From contig CACDHZ010000004.1 in the NCBI GenBank assembly GCA_902552705.1, positions 1 through 62,949 of the forward strand: a stretch of 62,949 nucleotides of DNA, written 5' to 3'. The position numbers and the translations under genes are program-made. Positions 20,206-29,319 of the stretch are shown here, in pieces. The notes below the pieces were generated by a model. It searched no databases, was not told where the DNA came from, and saw nothing but the letters and a program-made list of their open reading frames with translations. Every line of letters begins with the position of its first letter. The stretch's first letter is position 1. Origin of the DNA: an uncultured Pelagibacteraceae bacterium. Its GTDB lineage: Bacteria > Pseudomonadota > Alphaproteobacteria > Pelagibacterales > Pelagibacteraceae.

Positions 20206-21377
20206 CTGTCTACCTCGCCAAAAACAATATCCAAAGAACCTAAAACTGCCGGAACATCAGCTAACATATGTCCTTTAATTAAATAATCCATTGCCTGTAA
20301 ATGAGAAAACCCTGGAGCTCTGATTTTACATTTATATGGTTTACTAGATCCGTCAGAAATTAAATAAACACCAAATTCACCTTTAGGTGCTTCAACTGAT
20401 GTATAGATCTCATCCTCAGGTACACGATATCCTTCAGTAAATAGTTTAAAATGATGAATTAAAGCTTCCATTGATTGTTTAATATCTTTTTTTTGTGGTG
20501 GGCTAATTTTTCCATCATGGGATTTTATTGGGCCTTTGGTCATTTTTGATAAACATTGTTTGATAATAGAAACGCTTTCTCTCATTTCTTCTATTCGACA
20601 TAAATATCTATCATAACAATCTCCATTTTTTCCAATTGGGATTTTAAATTCTAGCTGTTCGTAACAATCATAAGGTTGAGACTTTCTAAGATCCCAAGCC
20701 ACTCCTGAGCCCCTAATCATTACTCCACTAAAAGAGTAATCAAGCGCGTCTTCTTTTGTGACAATTCCAATATCAACATTTCTCTGCTTAAAAATTCTGT
20801 TATCAGTTAATAACGTTTCAAGATCATCTATTATTTTTGGAAAGTTGTTACAAAACTTCTCTATATCTTCTTCTAATCCTCTAGGCAAATCTTGATGAAC
20901 TCCACCAGCTCTAAAATAATTTGCATGAAGTCTAGAACCTGAAGCTCTTTCATAAAAGGTCATTAATGTTTCTCTTTCCTCAAAACCCCAAAGAGATGGG
21001 GTTAATGCTCCAACATCTAATGCTTGTGTAGTCACATTTAAAATATGACTTAGTATTCTGCCAATTTCACAGAACATTACTCTTATAAATTGGGCTCTAA
21101 TTGGAACATCAATTTTTAAAATTTTCTCTATGGCTAAAGCAAAAGCATGCTCTTGATTCATTGGTGCAACATAATCAAGTCTATCAAAATAAGGAACTGC
21201 TTGCATATAGGTTTTATTTTCAATTAACTTTTCAGTTCCTCTATGTAGTAAACCAATATGTGGATCAGCTTTTTCAATAACTTCTCCGTCTAATTCTAGT
21301 ATCAATCTTAAAACCCCGTGAGCAGCAGGATGTTGAGGTCCAAAATTAAGATTTAATGTTTTAGTTTTTTTGGTCAT
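20202..21377 (-). CDS. nuoD: NADH-quinone oxidoreductase subunit D
   Basis: 49-kDa-type subunit that lines the quinone-binding cavity. The 391-residue protein starts with the family hallmark [15 protein letters not shown], includes [12 protein letters not shown] and DRLDYV with quinone-site residues, and ends in the conserved FGEVDR. It is separate from nuoC, unlike the E. coli fusion. The start lies inside nuoC, a 17-bp overlap. Confidence 0.97.
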   Translation of the reverse strand: MTKKTKTLNLNFGPQHPAAHGVLRLILELDGEVIEKADPHIGLLHRGTEKLIENKTYMQAVPYFDRLDYVAPMNQEHAFALAIEKILKIDVPIRAQFIRVMFCEIGRILSHILNVTTQALDVGALTPSLWGFEERETLMTFYERASGSRLHANYFRAGGVHQDLPRGLEEDIEKFCNNFPKIIDDLETLLTDNRIFKQRNVDIGIVTKEDALDYSFSGVMIRGSGVAWDLRKSQPYDCYEQLEFKIPIGKNGDCYDRYLCRIEEMRESVSIIKQCLSKMTKGPIKSHDGKISPPQKKDIKQSMEALIHHFKLFTEGYRVPEDEIYTSVEAPKGEFGVYLISDGSSKPYKCKIRAPGFSHLQAMDYLIKGHMLADVPAVLGSLDIVFGEVDR

Positions 21378-21969
21378 TATCTTTAGCTGATTGTTCTTTT
21401 ATATATTTAGTTCCTTCCCAAGGACTTTCGTAATCAAAATTTCTGTAATTTTGTTCTAATTTGACTGGCTCATTAATTACTTTTTTTTGATCTTCGCTAT
21501 ATCTTACTTCTGTGTGTCCAGTTAAAGGAAAATCTTTTCTTAAAGGATATCCTTCAAACCCATAATCAGTCAAAATTCTTCTTAGATCTGGATGATCTTT
21601 AAATTTAACACCATACATGTCAAATATCTCACGCTCCATCCAATTAGCTGAGGGATATATTGATGTTAAAGAAGGAATTAATTCTTTTTCATTAATATAA
21701 TAACTTAATATTATACGTTGATTAAATTCATGACTTAAAAATAAATAAACAATTTTAAAACGTTGGTTATTTTCTGGATAATCTACAACAGTTATATCAA
21801 TTAATTGTCTAAATTTTGTATTTTTATTACTTTTAATAAATAAACAAACATCGATTAAATCATCATTATCAATATATAAATAAAGTTGATTATGTTTAAT
21901 TTCTGATTTTTTAATTTTAGTAGTTAACTCAGAATTAATTTTTTTTTCAAGATCAGTTAAATTTATCAT
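21361..21969 (-). CDS. nuoC: NADH-quinone oxidoreductase subunit C
   Basis: 30-kDa-type subunit of the peripheral arm. The 202-residue protein includes the conserved block [19 protein letters not shown] (residues about 115-133) and [19 protein letters not shown], signature of the family. It has a variable, Lys-rich N-terminus. It ends with a C-terminal extension overlapping nuoD by 17 bp and begins 5 bp after nuoB. Confidence 0.96.
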   Translation of the reverse strand: MINLTDLEKKINSELTTKIKKSEIKHNQLYLYIDNDDLIDVCLFIKSNKNTKFRQLIDITVVDYPENNQRFKIVYLFLSHEFNQRIILSYYINEKELIPSLTSIYPSANWMEREIFDMYGVKFKDHPDLRRILTDYGFEGYPLRKDFPLTGHTEVRYSEDQKKVINEPVKLEQNYRNFDYESPWEGTKYIKEQSAKDNDQKN

Positions 21970-21974
21970 ATAAA

Positions 21975-22496
21975 TTATCTATTGAATGATCCTTTATTTC
22001 TAATCTTTTTTTGAAGTTGCATAATTCCATATAATAATGCTTCTGCTGAAGGTGGACAGCCAGGAACATAAATATCTACCGGAACAATTTTATCACAACC
22101 ACGTACAACTGAATAAGAATAATGATAATAACCACCACCATTAGCACAACTTCCCATAGATATTACATATCTTGGTTCTGGCATTTGATCATAAACTTTT
22201 CTTAAAGCTGGAGCCATTTTATTTGTTAAAGTACCAGCCACTATCATTACATCTGATTGTCTTGGTGAACCTCGAGGGGCAGCACCAAACCTTTCTAAAT
22301 CATATCTTGGCATTGCCGTCTGCATCATCTCTACCGCACAACATGCTAAACCAAAAGTCATCCAATGTAATGAACCTGCTCTTGACCAATTAATTAGATT
22401 TTCAAGTGAAGTTGTTATGAAACCATTTTTACTAAAATCTTCAGAAATTTTCTTAAATTCTTCTGGTATCTGTTTGTTTTTATCGCTAATGTTCAT
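21975..22496 (-). CDS. nuoB: NADH-quinone oxidoreductase subunit B (N2 cluster)
   Basis: Carries the terminal 4Fe-4S cluster N2 that reduces quinone. The 173-residue protein has the tandem Cys52-Cys53 in [10 protein letters not shown], Cys117 in [10 protein letters not shown] and Cys147 in VPGCPPSAE, the expected ligand set. The two arginines preceding ([19 protein letters not shown] region) are also conserved. It begins 10 bp after nuoA. Confidence 0.97.
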   Translation of the reverse strand: MNISDKNKQIPEEFKKISEDFSKNGFITTSLENLINWSRAGSLHWMTFGLACCAVEMMQTAMPRYDLERFGAAPRGSPRQSDVMIVAGTLTNKMAPALRKVYDQMPEPRYVISMGSCANGGGYYHYSYSVVRGCDKIVPVDIYVPGCPPSAEALLYGIMQLQKKIRNKGSFNR

Positions 22497-22506
22497 ATTT
22501 AAAGTT

Positions 22507-22875
22507 TTATTCCCAGTCTAGAGCACCTTTTTTCCATTCATAAATAAATCCTACTGTTAAAATAAGTAGAAATATCATCATTGAAGAAAAACCAAGTAAG
22601 CCTATATTTCCCAAAGAAATTGCCCAAGGAAAAAGAAAAGCTATTTCTAAATCAAAAATTATAAACAATATTGCGACTAAATAAAATCTTACATCAAACT
22701 CTCCTCTAGAATCTTCAAAAGGTTCAAAGCCACATTCATAAGCAGATAATTTTTCAGGGTCAGGCTGATTTGGAGAGAGTATAAAATTCACCACTATAAA
22801 TGCACAACTTAAACCTAGTGCAATAATTAAAAATATAATAATTGGCAGGTAATCTTTTAAAAATTCAGAAAGCAT
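22507..22875 (-). CDS. nuoA: NADH-quinone oxidoreductase subunit A
   Basis: First gene of the nuo operon; a three-helix membrane subunit near the quinone chamber. The 122-residue protein has the conserved loop [24 protein letters not shown] region (residues about 43-66), followed by two hydrophobic helices. The ATG at 22875 is preceded by a plausible promoter at 22897-22925, and the two tRNAs lie just upstream on the same strand. Confidence 0.96.
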   Translation of the reverse strand: MLSEFLKDYLPIIIFLIIALGLSCAFIVVNFILSPNQPDPEKLSAYECGFEPFEDSRGEFDVRFYLVAILFIIFDLEIAFLFPWAISLGNIGLLGFSSMMIFLLILTVGFIYEWKKGALDWE

Positions 22876-22896
22876 GAAATCTATATAACAATTTAT

Positions 22897-22925
22897 ATCA
22901 TACTTTGAAGTGCTCTTAAGTCACA
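22897..22925 (-). promoter_or_regulatory. Putative sigma70-type promoter of the nuo operon
   Basis: On the minus strand TGTGAC (22920-22925) and TATGAT (22897-22902) are separated by exactly 17 bp, and the predicted start falls about 15 bases before the nuoA ATG. In so AT-rich a genome chance matches are common, and readthrough from the tRNA promoter upstream is an alternative. Confidence 0.4.
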
Positions 22926-22960
22926 TTTTGAGCGATATTTTCATGAAAATAAAGGAAAAG

Positions 22961-23037
22961 TGGCGGGAGTGAAGGGACTCGAACCCTCGACCTATCGCGT
23001 GACAGGCGATCGCTCTAACCAACTGAGCTACACCCCC
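22961..23037 (-). tRNA. tRNA-Asp (GTC)
   Basis: A 77-nt cloverleaf on the minus strand. The acceptor stem is GGGGGTG paired with CACTCCC (one G-T pair), the D-arm contains AGCTCAGTTGG, the anticodon stem ATCGC/GCGAT encloses loop CTGTCAC with anticodon GTC, and the T-arm has GGTTCGAGTCC. The discriminator is G, as expected for tRNA-Asp, and CCA is encoded. Confidence 0.97.
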
Positions 23038-23050
23038 ACTTTAAAAGTTT

Positions 23051-23126
23051 TGGTGGGCAGTAAAGGACTCGAACCTTTGACCCCCTCGGTGTAAACGAGA
23101 TGCTCTACCAACTGAGCTAACCGCCC
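23051..23126 (-). tRNA. tRNA-Val (TAC)
   Basis: A 76-nt cloverleaf on the minus strand. The acceptor stem is GGGCGGT with ACTGCCC, the D-arm contains AGCTCAGTTGG, the anticodon loop TTTACAC carries TAC, the T-arm has GGTTCGAGTCC, the discriminator is A and CCA is encoded. It lies 13 bp upstream of tRNA-Asp on the same strand, so both are probably processed from one transcript. Confidence 0.97.
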
Positions 23127-23132
23127 TTAACC

Positions 23133-23172
23133 AAAACACTGTGTTTTATATCTTTTAGTTACATAACGTCAA
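23133..23172 (-). promoter_or_regulatory. Predicted promoter of the tRNA-Val/tRNA-Asp unit, with adjacent palindrome
   Basis: Minus-strand TTGACG (23167-23172) and TATAAA (23145-23150) lie 16 bp apart, close to the sigma70 consensus, about 20 bases before the mature tRNA-Val 5' end. A palindrome AAAACAC-T-GTGTTTT at 23133-23147 overlaps the -10 element and the expected start site. Whether the palindrome binds a regulator or forms a 5' leader hairpin is unknown. Confidence 0.6.
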
Positions 23173-23242
23173 GATCTATTAAATCTTTAAAATGGCTAAA
23201 AAATAATCTTAAATATGAAAATAAAAAATGAAGAGAAAGAAA

Positions 23243-24592
23243 TTAATTTTCTGATTTACTTAATAAAATAATTTCAGCATGTTCCGTCATCTCATTTCCA
23301 ATATCTGTTAAGAGTACAATGTTACCATTTTCTAGCGATATTATATCACGTATTCTTTTGTTTATTAATATATTTTCAAGATAAATTATTGAGTTATTGT
23401 CATAATCATAAACAAATCTAGCTAACTGTTTTCCTGCTAAAGAGGAAACAATTATATTTTTATTCCATTTATCAAAATATTTATTTTCATAAACAATTAA
23501 ATTTGATACTCCAAAAGTATTTCCCCATGAAAATATTGGTTTTGTATAATCATCATGAGTATTATTTGTTTTATCAATAGGCCATATTCTTTTTGAATCA
23601 ACTTCTGTCTTATTTATGTCATTAGTATATGCATTATAGGATTTATAATTTGTTCCAAAAGTTGCGTAAGGCCAACCATAATTATTATTTACTTTTACAA
23701 GATTCATTTCATCCCCGCCTCTTGGGCCATGTTCTGTAGAAAAAATATTTTTATTTTTATCAACATAAAGGCCTTGTGGATTTCTATGTCCATAACTATA
23801 AATTTCATGTTTTTTATTATTAATATTTATTTTAAAAATTTTACCGTAATCGTTATTCAAATCTTGGCTTAGCATTGGACCGTTAACACCATCTGCATAA
23901 AAATCACCTATTGATAATAAAATATTTTCTTCATCAAATTTAACTATTCTACCACCTGCCGATCCTGCTGCAAATTTAGGTTTTTTTGTTAAATTAATAT
24001 TTAAACACATTTCTGAGGAAAAAATTTTTTTCCATTCTGAAATTTGAAAACGATTTTCATTAATAATTTCTGTAAAAAATACTGATAAATCGTAGCAATC
24101 TTCATCTTCATAATAATTAAGTGAGCTAATTATCAAAACTTTATTTTCAAAAGACTTAAATTTTTCAATCAATATGTCTTTTGCTCCAAAAAATTTCCAA
24201 GCTTTTTTTCCTAAAATTTGATTATTTTTTTCTAAAAATTTATCTTTATTATTAGGTATTTTTTTAATTGGTAATGAAATAAAATCATATTCTTTATTAT
24301 TTTTATTTTTCTTAAGTTGATAAAAATTTAAATCTCCACTTAAATAATAAATTTTATTATCTATTTTTTCAATGCCTCCATATTTAGAATAAACAGGAGT
24401 TTTAAATTTTTTTAGATTTAGTGAATAATATGCTGAATTAATATTTATGTCTTGATTTTGATCAACTTTTTTATTTTTAATTATGTCTTTAAGTGCTTGA
24501 ATTTTATCTGAGTTTTCAAATGTCCATATGATTGAAACTAAGATTGTTAAAAACCATAAAAATAAAAAGATAATTTTTGTTTTACTTAACAT
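23243..24592 (-). CDS. PQQ-dependent sugar dehydrogenase-like protein (glucose/sorbosone dehydrogenase family)
   Basis: A 449-residue protein with one N-terminal membrane anchor (residues about 5-24) and a soluble beta-propeller expected in the periplasm. Family signatures are LSIGDFYADGVNG, DYGKIFKIN, YGHRNPQGL, EHGPRGGDEMN and NYGWP, matching the glucose/sorbosone dehydrogenase (GSDH) fold. These proteins often use PQQ to oxidise sugars, but the substrate cannot be read from sequence, and many members are uncharacterised. Function as dehydrogenase is therefore family inference. It ends 116 bp before the tRNAs and starts 8 bp after the AIG2-like gene. Confidence 0.75.
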   Translation of the reverse strand: MLSKTKIIFLFLWFLTILVSIIWTFENSDKIQALKDIIKNKKVDQNQDININSAYYSLNLKKFKTPVYSKYGGIEKIDNKIYYLSGDLNFYQLKKNKNNKEYDFISLPIKKIPNNKDKFLEKNNQILGKKAWKFFGAKDILIEKFKSFENKVLIISSLNYYEDEDCYDLSVFFTEIINENRFQISEWKKIFSSEMCLNINLTKKPKFAAGSAGGRIVKFDEENILLSIGDFYADGVNGPMLSQDLNNDYGKIFKININNKKHEIYSYGHRNPQGLYVDKNKNIFSTEHGPRGGDEMNLVKVNNNYGWPYATFGTNYKSYNAYTNDINKTEVDSKRIWPIDKTNNTHDDYTKPIFSWGNTFGVSNLIVYENKYFDKWNKNIIVSSLAGKQLARFVYDYDNNSIIYLENILINKRIRDIISLENGNIVLLTDIGNEMTEHAEIILLSKSEN

Positions 24593-24600
24593 ATTTTAAA

Positions 24601-25005
24601 TTACAACTTAGACAAAGCAGATTTTAAATACTTCTCATTAAGTTTACAATCTTTATATCCACGCTTAACAACATTTAAATAACGTTCAGTGGGAAAAGTA
24701 AATATCGTTTTTTTTTTCATTGTATAGGTCATTACTTTTTTTCCATAATATGTAAAATAATATTTTTTATATAAATTAGGATAATCCTCATAAATATCTA
24801 ATTTTTTTTCATCACTTTTTGAAATTTCAAATAATCCTCCTGGAACAATAGAATTTTTTTTTTGATCTATATCTGCTGCTCTATATTTGCTTCTAAAAGT
24901 AAGTCTAAAGCCTTTAAGGTTTATTTTTTTTATAAAAAAACTGTCTTTACATCTTCTTTTCATTTGAAAATGATTTAAATTACTACCGTACGCGAAATAA
25001 AGCAT
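24601..25005 (-). CDS. Gamma-glutamylcyclotransferase-like (AIG2 fold) protein
   Basis: A 134-residue protein starting with the family hallmark YFAYGSNLN (residues 3-11), the substrate-binding loop of the gamma-glutamylcyclotransferase/AIG2 superfamily, and containing VPGGLFEI and a Tyr-rich segment. Known members cleave gamma-glutamyl amides to release pyroglutamate, but many bacterial members have no assigned substrate. It directly abuts the CinA-like gene at 25006, so the two are probably cotranscribed. Confidence 0.75.
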   Translation of the reverse strand: MLYFAYGSNLNHFQMKRRCKDSFFIKKINLKGFRLTFRSKYRAADIDQKKNSIVPGGLFEISKSDEKKLDIYEDYPNLYKKYYFTYYGKKVMTYTMKKKTIFTFPTERYLNVVKRGYKDCKLNEKYLKSALSKL

Positions 25006-25755
25006 TTAACGATCTACAACTTCTATTTTTTTTTTATTTACAAATTCTAAAATTTGAGAATTACAATCATCAATTTTTGACTTATTTTCTGATCGAAGAA
25101 CAATTGAAACACCTAGTTTTCCAGCATGAAAAAAAGGGTAGCTGCCAATTTCAACATCTTTATTTCTATTTTGAACTTGAGTCAAAGAGTCAGCAATTTC
25201 ACTTTCTACTGTTCTTAAACTTATCGTGTAACTTAAAATTGGTTGACCCCCTACAATTTTATTTTTTAAACCACCTAACATTGATTTTAAAATTGACGGG
25301 ACCCCTGGTAGACAAAATACATTTTCAACACTAAATCCTGGAGCTCCACTGGTTGGATTTAAAATTAGTTCTGCATTTTCTGGCATCCATACCATTCTTT
25401 GTCTTCCCTCATTAAATTCTCCTTGTTTATAATATTTCTCTAAAATTTTATAAGCTTCTTTATGTATCTCATACTTAATTTTAAAAGCTTTAGATACAGA
25501 CTGAGCTGTAATATCATCATGTGTAGGCCCTATACCTCCAGTTGTAAATACATAATCATTTTCTTTCCTCAAAATATTTAAAGTAATAATAATTTTTTCC
25601 TCAATATCTGGAACAATTCTTACTTCATTAACCTTTACACCAATTGAATTAAGCCAAATTGCTAATGTACTTGTATTAGTGTCTTGGGTTCGACCTGATA
25701 GAATTTCATTTCCAATAATTAATATCGCGGCATTTACTTTTGTTTTTTTATTCAT
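25006..25755 (-). CDS. CinA-like molybdopterin-binding-fold protein
   Basis: A 249-residue protein of the MoaB/Mog fold as found in the N-terminal half of CinA. It has the opening AAILIIGNEILSGRTQDTN (residues about 9-27) and TTGGIGPTHDD (about 72-82), the ligand-binding loop of this fold. It lacks the C-terminal nicotinamide-nucleotide amidase domain, so amidase activity is not expected. COG1058-type proteins of this size are often annotated as competence/damage-inducible A; the actual substrate is unclear. The ATG at 25755 faces sfsA across only 20 bp. Confidence 0.82.
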   Translation of the reverse strand: MNKKTKVNAAILIIGNEILSGRTQDTNTSTLAIWLNSIGVKVNEVRIVPDIEEKIIITLNILRKENDYVFTTGGIGPTHDDITAQSVSKAFKIKYEIHKEAYKILEKYYKQGEFNEGRQRMVWMPENAELILNPTSGAPGFSVENVFCLPGVPSILKSMLGGLKNKIVGGQPILSYTISLRTVESEIADSLTQVQNRNKDVEIGSYPFFHAGKLGVSIVLRSENKSKIDDCNSQILEFVNKKKIEVVDR

Positions 25756-25775
25756 TTTATATGTATAATTTGAAT
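25740..25775. promoter_or_regulatory. Compact divergent promoter region of cinA-like and sfsA genes
   Basis: Only 25756-25775 separates the two start codons. On the plus strand TATAAT at 25764-25769 lies 6 bp before the sfsA ATG (25776), with TTGTTT at 25740-25745 18 bp upstream, inside the cinA-like gene. On the minus strand TATACA/TATAAA-like hexamers sit within 20 bases of the cinA-like ATG. Transcription would begin at or next to each ATG, predicting leaderless mRNAs. Confidence 0.5.
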
Positions 25776-26474
25776 ATGGAATTTACCAAGTCTTTAATAA
25801 AAGGCAAATTAATCAAAAGATATAAACGTTTTTTTGTTGATGTTAAATTAGATAAAAAAATGGTAACAGCACATTGTCCAAATACAGGTTCTATGAAAGG
25901 TCTTCTTGATCAAAATAATATAGTTTATCTCTTAAAAAATGATGATCCTAAAAGAAAGTTAAAATACACCCTTGAAATAATCAAGGTTAAAAAAAATCTT
26001 GTTGGAGTAAATACCCATTTTGCTAATAAAATTGTTAATGATGGTTTATCTAATAATCTTATAGAAGAATTAAAAAATAGCAGTTCAATTAAAACAGAGG
26101 TTTTTTTTAATAAAGAAACTAGATTTGATTTTTTGACACAGAAAAATAATCAAAAAAATTTTGTAGAAGTCAAAAATGTAACACTTTTTAGATCTCTAAA
26201 AACTGCTGAATTTCCTGATGCAATTACAAGTAGAGGGTCTAAACATTTACTTGCACTTATTGATGCCATAAAAAAAGGATATAAAAGTTATTTAATATTT
26301 CTGGTTCAAATCCAAAATATGGAAAATTTTAAAATAGCTAAAGATATAGACTATGAATATTATAAAAACTATTCAAAAGCTAAGAAAGCAGGTGTTAATT
26401 TTTTAGCATATAGATGTAAAATAAATTTAAAAGAAATTGTGATAGATAAAAAACTTAAAATTATAGATGATTGA
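25776..26474 (+). CDS. sfsA: SfsA family DNA/RNA nuclease-like protein (sugar fermentation stimulation)
   Basis: A 232-residue SfsA-family protein, an OB-fold plus PD-(D/E)xK-like nuclease fold. Visible signatures are TAHCPNTGSMKGLL near the N-terminus, NFVEVKNVTL with the nuclease Glu/Lys, and FPDAITSRGSKHL. The physiological role is poorly known; the E. coli name comes from maltose-related phenotypes. I chose the ATG at 25776 (MEFTKSLIKG); upstream starts at 25740 or 25761 would add unconserved residues and overlap the divergent promoter. No Shine-Dalgarno is visible. The end overlaps map by 8 bp. Confidence 0.92.
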   Translation: MEFTKSLIKGKLIKRYKRFFVDVKLDKKMVTAHCPNTGSMKGLLDQNNIVYLLKNDDPKRKLKYTLEIIKVKKNLVGVNTHFANKIVNDGLSNNLIEELKNSSSIKTEVFFNKETRFDFLTQKNNQKNFVEVKNVTLFRSLKTAEFPDAITSRGSKHLLALIDAIKKGYKSYLIFLVQIQNMENFKIAKDIDYEYYKNYSKAKKAGVNFLAYRCKINLKEIVIDKKLKIIDD

Positions 26475-27240
26475 TTATTCAGAAAAATTTAAAAAAATGA
26501 GAGTTGCTGGTAAACTTGCAGCACAAACTCTGGATATGCTTGCTGAAAATATAAAAGAAGGTATATCTACAAGTTATATTGACAAGCTTGGATATGAATT
26601 CATACGTGATAATGGTGGCTACTCTGCACCATTGTATTATAGAGGGTTTAAAAAATCTTTATGTACTTCACTTAATCACGTTGTTTGTCATGGTATCCCT
26701 TCTGAAGATAGAATTTTACAGGAAGGTGATGCAGTTAACGTTGATGTTACTGCCATAGTTGATGAGCATTATGGTGATACAAGTAGAATGTTTTGTATTG
26801 GTAAAACACCAATAAAATTAAATAACTTAATTGATGCGACTTATGAGTCTATGATGAGAGCAATTAAAATTTTAAAACCAGGAGTGAAACTTGGGGATAT
26901 TGGATATGAAATTCAAACATATATTGAAAAAAAAGGTTTTTCAGTAGTAAGAGATTTTTGTGGTCATGGTATAAGTACAAAATTTCACGAGCCACCAAAT
27001 ATTTTACACTATGGAGATAAAAATACTGGCATGGAATTAAAGCCTGGCATGACTTTTACAATTGAGCCAATGATTAATTCAGGTAAATTTGGAGTAAAAA
27101 TGCTTAACGATGGATGGACGGCAGTTACAAAAGATAAATCTTTATCTGCACAATTTGAACATACTTTAGGAATTACTGAAAATGGTTATGAAATCTTTAC
27201 AGAATCTGTTAAAGGTTATTCAAAGCCCCCATACTTATAA
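26467..27240 (+). CDS. map: Methionine aminopeptidase, type I
   Basis: Removes the initiator Met from nascent proteins in the cytosol. The 257-residue protein has the five metal ligands in expected order: Asp93 (VDVT), Asp104 (GDTSRMF), His167 (CGHGIS), Glu200 (TIEPM) and Glu231 (FEHT), plus the catalytic-pocket His75. It overlaps the end of sfsA by 8 bp and is followed 3 bp later by purB, so it opens the purine gene run. Confidence 0.97.
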   Translation: MIDYSEKFKKMRVAGKLAAQTLDMLAENIKEGISTSYIDKLGYEFIRDNGGYSAPLYYRGFKKSLCTSLNHVVCHGIPSEDRILQEGDAVNVDVTAIVDEHYGDTSRMFCIGKTPIKLNNLIDATYESMMRAIKILKPGVKLGDIGYEIQTYIEKKGFSVVRDFCGHGISTKFHEPPNILHYGDKNTGMELKPGMTFTIEPMINSGKFGVKMLNDGWTAVTKDKSLSAQFEHTLGITENGYEIFTESVKGYSKPPYL

Positions 27241-27243
27241 TTA

Positions 27244-28536
27244 ATGATTAAAAGATATTCTAGAAAACAACTAACAGATATTTGGTCAGAAGAAAATAAA
27301 TATAAAATTTGGCTTGATGTAGAATTAGCTGCATCTCAAGCAATGGAAATTCTAGGTCACATACCAAAAGGAGTTACATCTGCTGTAAGAAAAAAAGCAA
27401 AAATTAATGTAAAAAGAATCCATCAGATAGAGAATAAAGTTAAACATGATGTGATTGCTTTTTTAACTTCTGTAACAGAAAAAGTAGGAATTAAAGCAAG
27501 ATATCTTCATCAAGGAATGACATCCTCGGATGTTTTGGATACAAGTTTTAATATTCAACTGGTTCAATCTGGAAAAGTTTTATTAAAAGATATTGATCTA
27601 ATTTTAAAAGTTTTAAAAAAAAAAGCTAATAAATATAAGTACACACCTTGTATAGGTAGAAGTCATGGAATACATGCTGAGCCAATAACTTTTGGTCTTA
27701 AATTAGCTTCTTTTTATGAAGAGTTTAAAAGAAATAAAAAAAGACTATTAGCAGCTATTAATGAAATCTCAACATGTTCGATTTCAGGAGCAGTAGGCAC
27801 ATTTGCAAATGTAAATCCAAGCGTTGAAAAATATGTGGCAAAAAAACTTAAGTTAAAAGTTGAACCTATCTCAACTCAAGTAATTCCGAGAGACAGACAT
27901 GCTTTTTATTTTTCAACTCTAGGAATTATAGCCAGCTCAATCGAAAGGGTAGCCACAGAAATTAGACATTTACAAAGAACAGAAATTTACGAAATACAAG
28001 AATATTTTTCTAAAAATCAAAAAGGTTCTTCAGCAATGCCTCATAAAAAAAATCCAATACTAAGCGAAAACTTAACGGGTCTTGCTAGAATGGTTAGAAG
28101 TGCAGTTATCCCAGCTCTAGAAAATATTTCTTTATGGCATGAAAGAGATATTTCACATTCAAGTGTAGAGAGAAATATTGGGCCAGATACTAATATTACT
28201 TTAGATTTTGCTTTAATAAGGCTGGCTAATATTTTAGATAATATGATTGTTTATCCAAAAAAGATGATGAATAATTTAAATATTACAAGAGGGCTTATTT
28301 TTTCTCAAGAAATTATGCTTGAACTTACCAAATCTGGATTAAGTAGAGAGAAATCTTATAAAATAGTTCAAAGTTATGCGAAAAAATGCTTTGCTGAAAA
28401 TTTAGATTTGTTTAATGTCATTAAAGCTGATGAATACATTATGAATAGAATTTCTCCAAAAAAATTAAAATCTATCTTTAGTTATTCTAAACATTTTAAA
28501 CATATAAATTTAATATTTAAACGAGTTTTTAAATAA
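27244..28536 (+). CDS. purB: Adenylosuccinate lyase
   Basis: Catalyses two steps of purine synthesis: SAICAR to AICAR plus fumarate, and adenylosuccinate to AMP plus fumarate. The 430-residue protein shows the superfamily signature GSSAMPHKKNP near residue 262, TSSDVLDTS near 92 and the GRSHGIHAEP segment near 140 with the general-acid His. The length matches the short bacterial PurB. The stop codon overlaps the purC ATG by one base (TAATG). Confidence 0.96.
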   Translation: MIKRYSRKQLTDIWSEENKYKIWLDVELAASQAMEILGHIPKGVTSAVRKKAKINVKRIHQIENKVKHDVIAFLTSVTEKVGIKARYLHQGMTSSDVLDTSFNIQLVQSGKVLLKDIDLILKVLKKKANKYKYTPCIGRSHGIHAEPITFGLKLASFYEEFKRNKKRLLAAINEISTCSISGAVGTFANVNPSVEKYVAKKLKLKVEPISTQVIPRDRHAFYFSTLGIIASSIERVATEIRHLQRTEIYEIQEYFSKNQKGSSAMPHKKNPILSENLTGLARMVRSAVIPALENISLWHERDISHSSVERNIGPDTNITLDFALIRLANILDNMIVYPKKMMNNLNITRGLIFSQEIMLELTKSGLSREKSYKIVQSYAKKCFAENLDLFNVIKADEYIMNRISPKKLKSIFSYSKHFKHINLIFKRVFK

Positions 28537-29318
28537 TGAAAAAAGGAAAAAAACTTTACGAGGGTAAAGCAAAAATAATTTATAGTACATCAGATAAAAA
28601 TTTAATTATCCAATACTTTAAAGATGATGCTACAGCATTCAATAATCAAAAAAAAAGTACTATTGAGGGTAAAGGAGTTATAAACAATAGAATTTCTGAA
28701 CATATTCTACTAAGTTTAAGCGAAATAGGAATTAAAAATCACCTAATCAAAAGACTAAATATGAGGGAACAACTTGTAAAGTTAGTTGATATAATACCTA
28801 TAGAATTTGTTGTAAGAAATATAGCCACTGGGTCTTTAACTAAAAGATTAGGCATTGAAGATGGAACAGTTCTTGAAAAACCATTAATCGAGTATTGTTT
28901 AAAAGATGATAAACTTGGTGATCCTTTAATTTCAAGAGAACATATAACAACATTTAATTGGTTAGATTCTGCAAATTTAGATTTTATTGATAAAAATTTA
29001 AAAAGATTAAATGACTATTTGTTAGGTATGTTTAGAGCTGTAGGTATAAAATTAGTTGATTTTAAAGTTGAATATGGATTTACGCATGAAAGTGGAAAGA
29101 AAGAAATCATTTTAGCAGATGAAATAAGTCCTGATACTTGTAGATTATGGGACGTGATTACGGATAAAAAATTAGATAAAGATAGATTTAGAAAAAATCT
29201 AGGAGATCTTATTCCTGCTTATACAGAAGTTGCAAAAAGATTAGGAATACTTCATGAGCAATCAAATATTACTGCTGTAAATGTCACAAAATTAAGCTCA
29301 ATTAAAAAAAAAAAATAA
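28536..29318 (+). CDS. purC: Phosphoribosylaminoimidazole-succinocarboxamide synthase (SAICAR synthetase)
   Basis: Joins CAIR and aspartate using ATP in purine synthesis. The 260-residue protein starts with LYEGKAKIIY, the ATP-binding segment, and contains VDIIPIEFVVRNIATGSL and LADEISPDTCRLWD, both conserved in the family. It overlaps the purB stop by one base and is followed by purS after 1 bp. Confidence 0.97.
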   Translation: MKKGKKLYEGKAKIIYSTSDKNLIIQYFKDDATAFNNQKKSTIEGKGVINNRISEHILLSLSEIGIKNHLIKRLNMREQLVKLVDIIPIEFVVRNIATGSLTKRLGIEDGTVLEKPLIEYCLKDDKLGDPLISREHITTFNWLDSANLDFIDKNLKRLNDYLLGMFRAVGIKLVDFKVEYGFTHESGKKEIILADEISPDTCRLWDVITDKKLDKDRFRKNLGDLIPAYTEVAKRLGILHEQSNITAVNVTKLSSIKKKK

Positions 29319-29319
29319 T

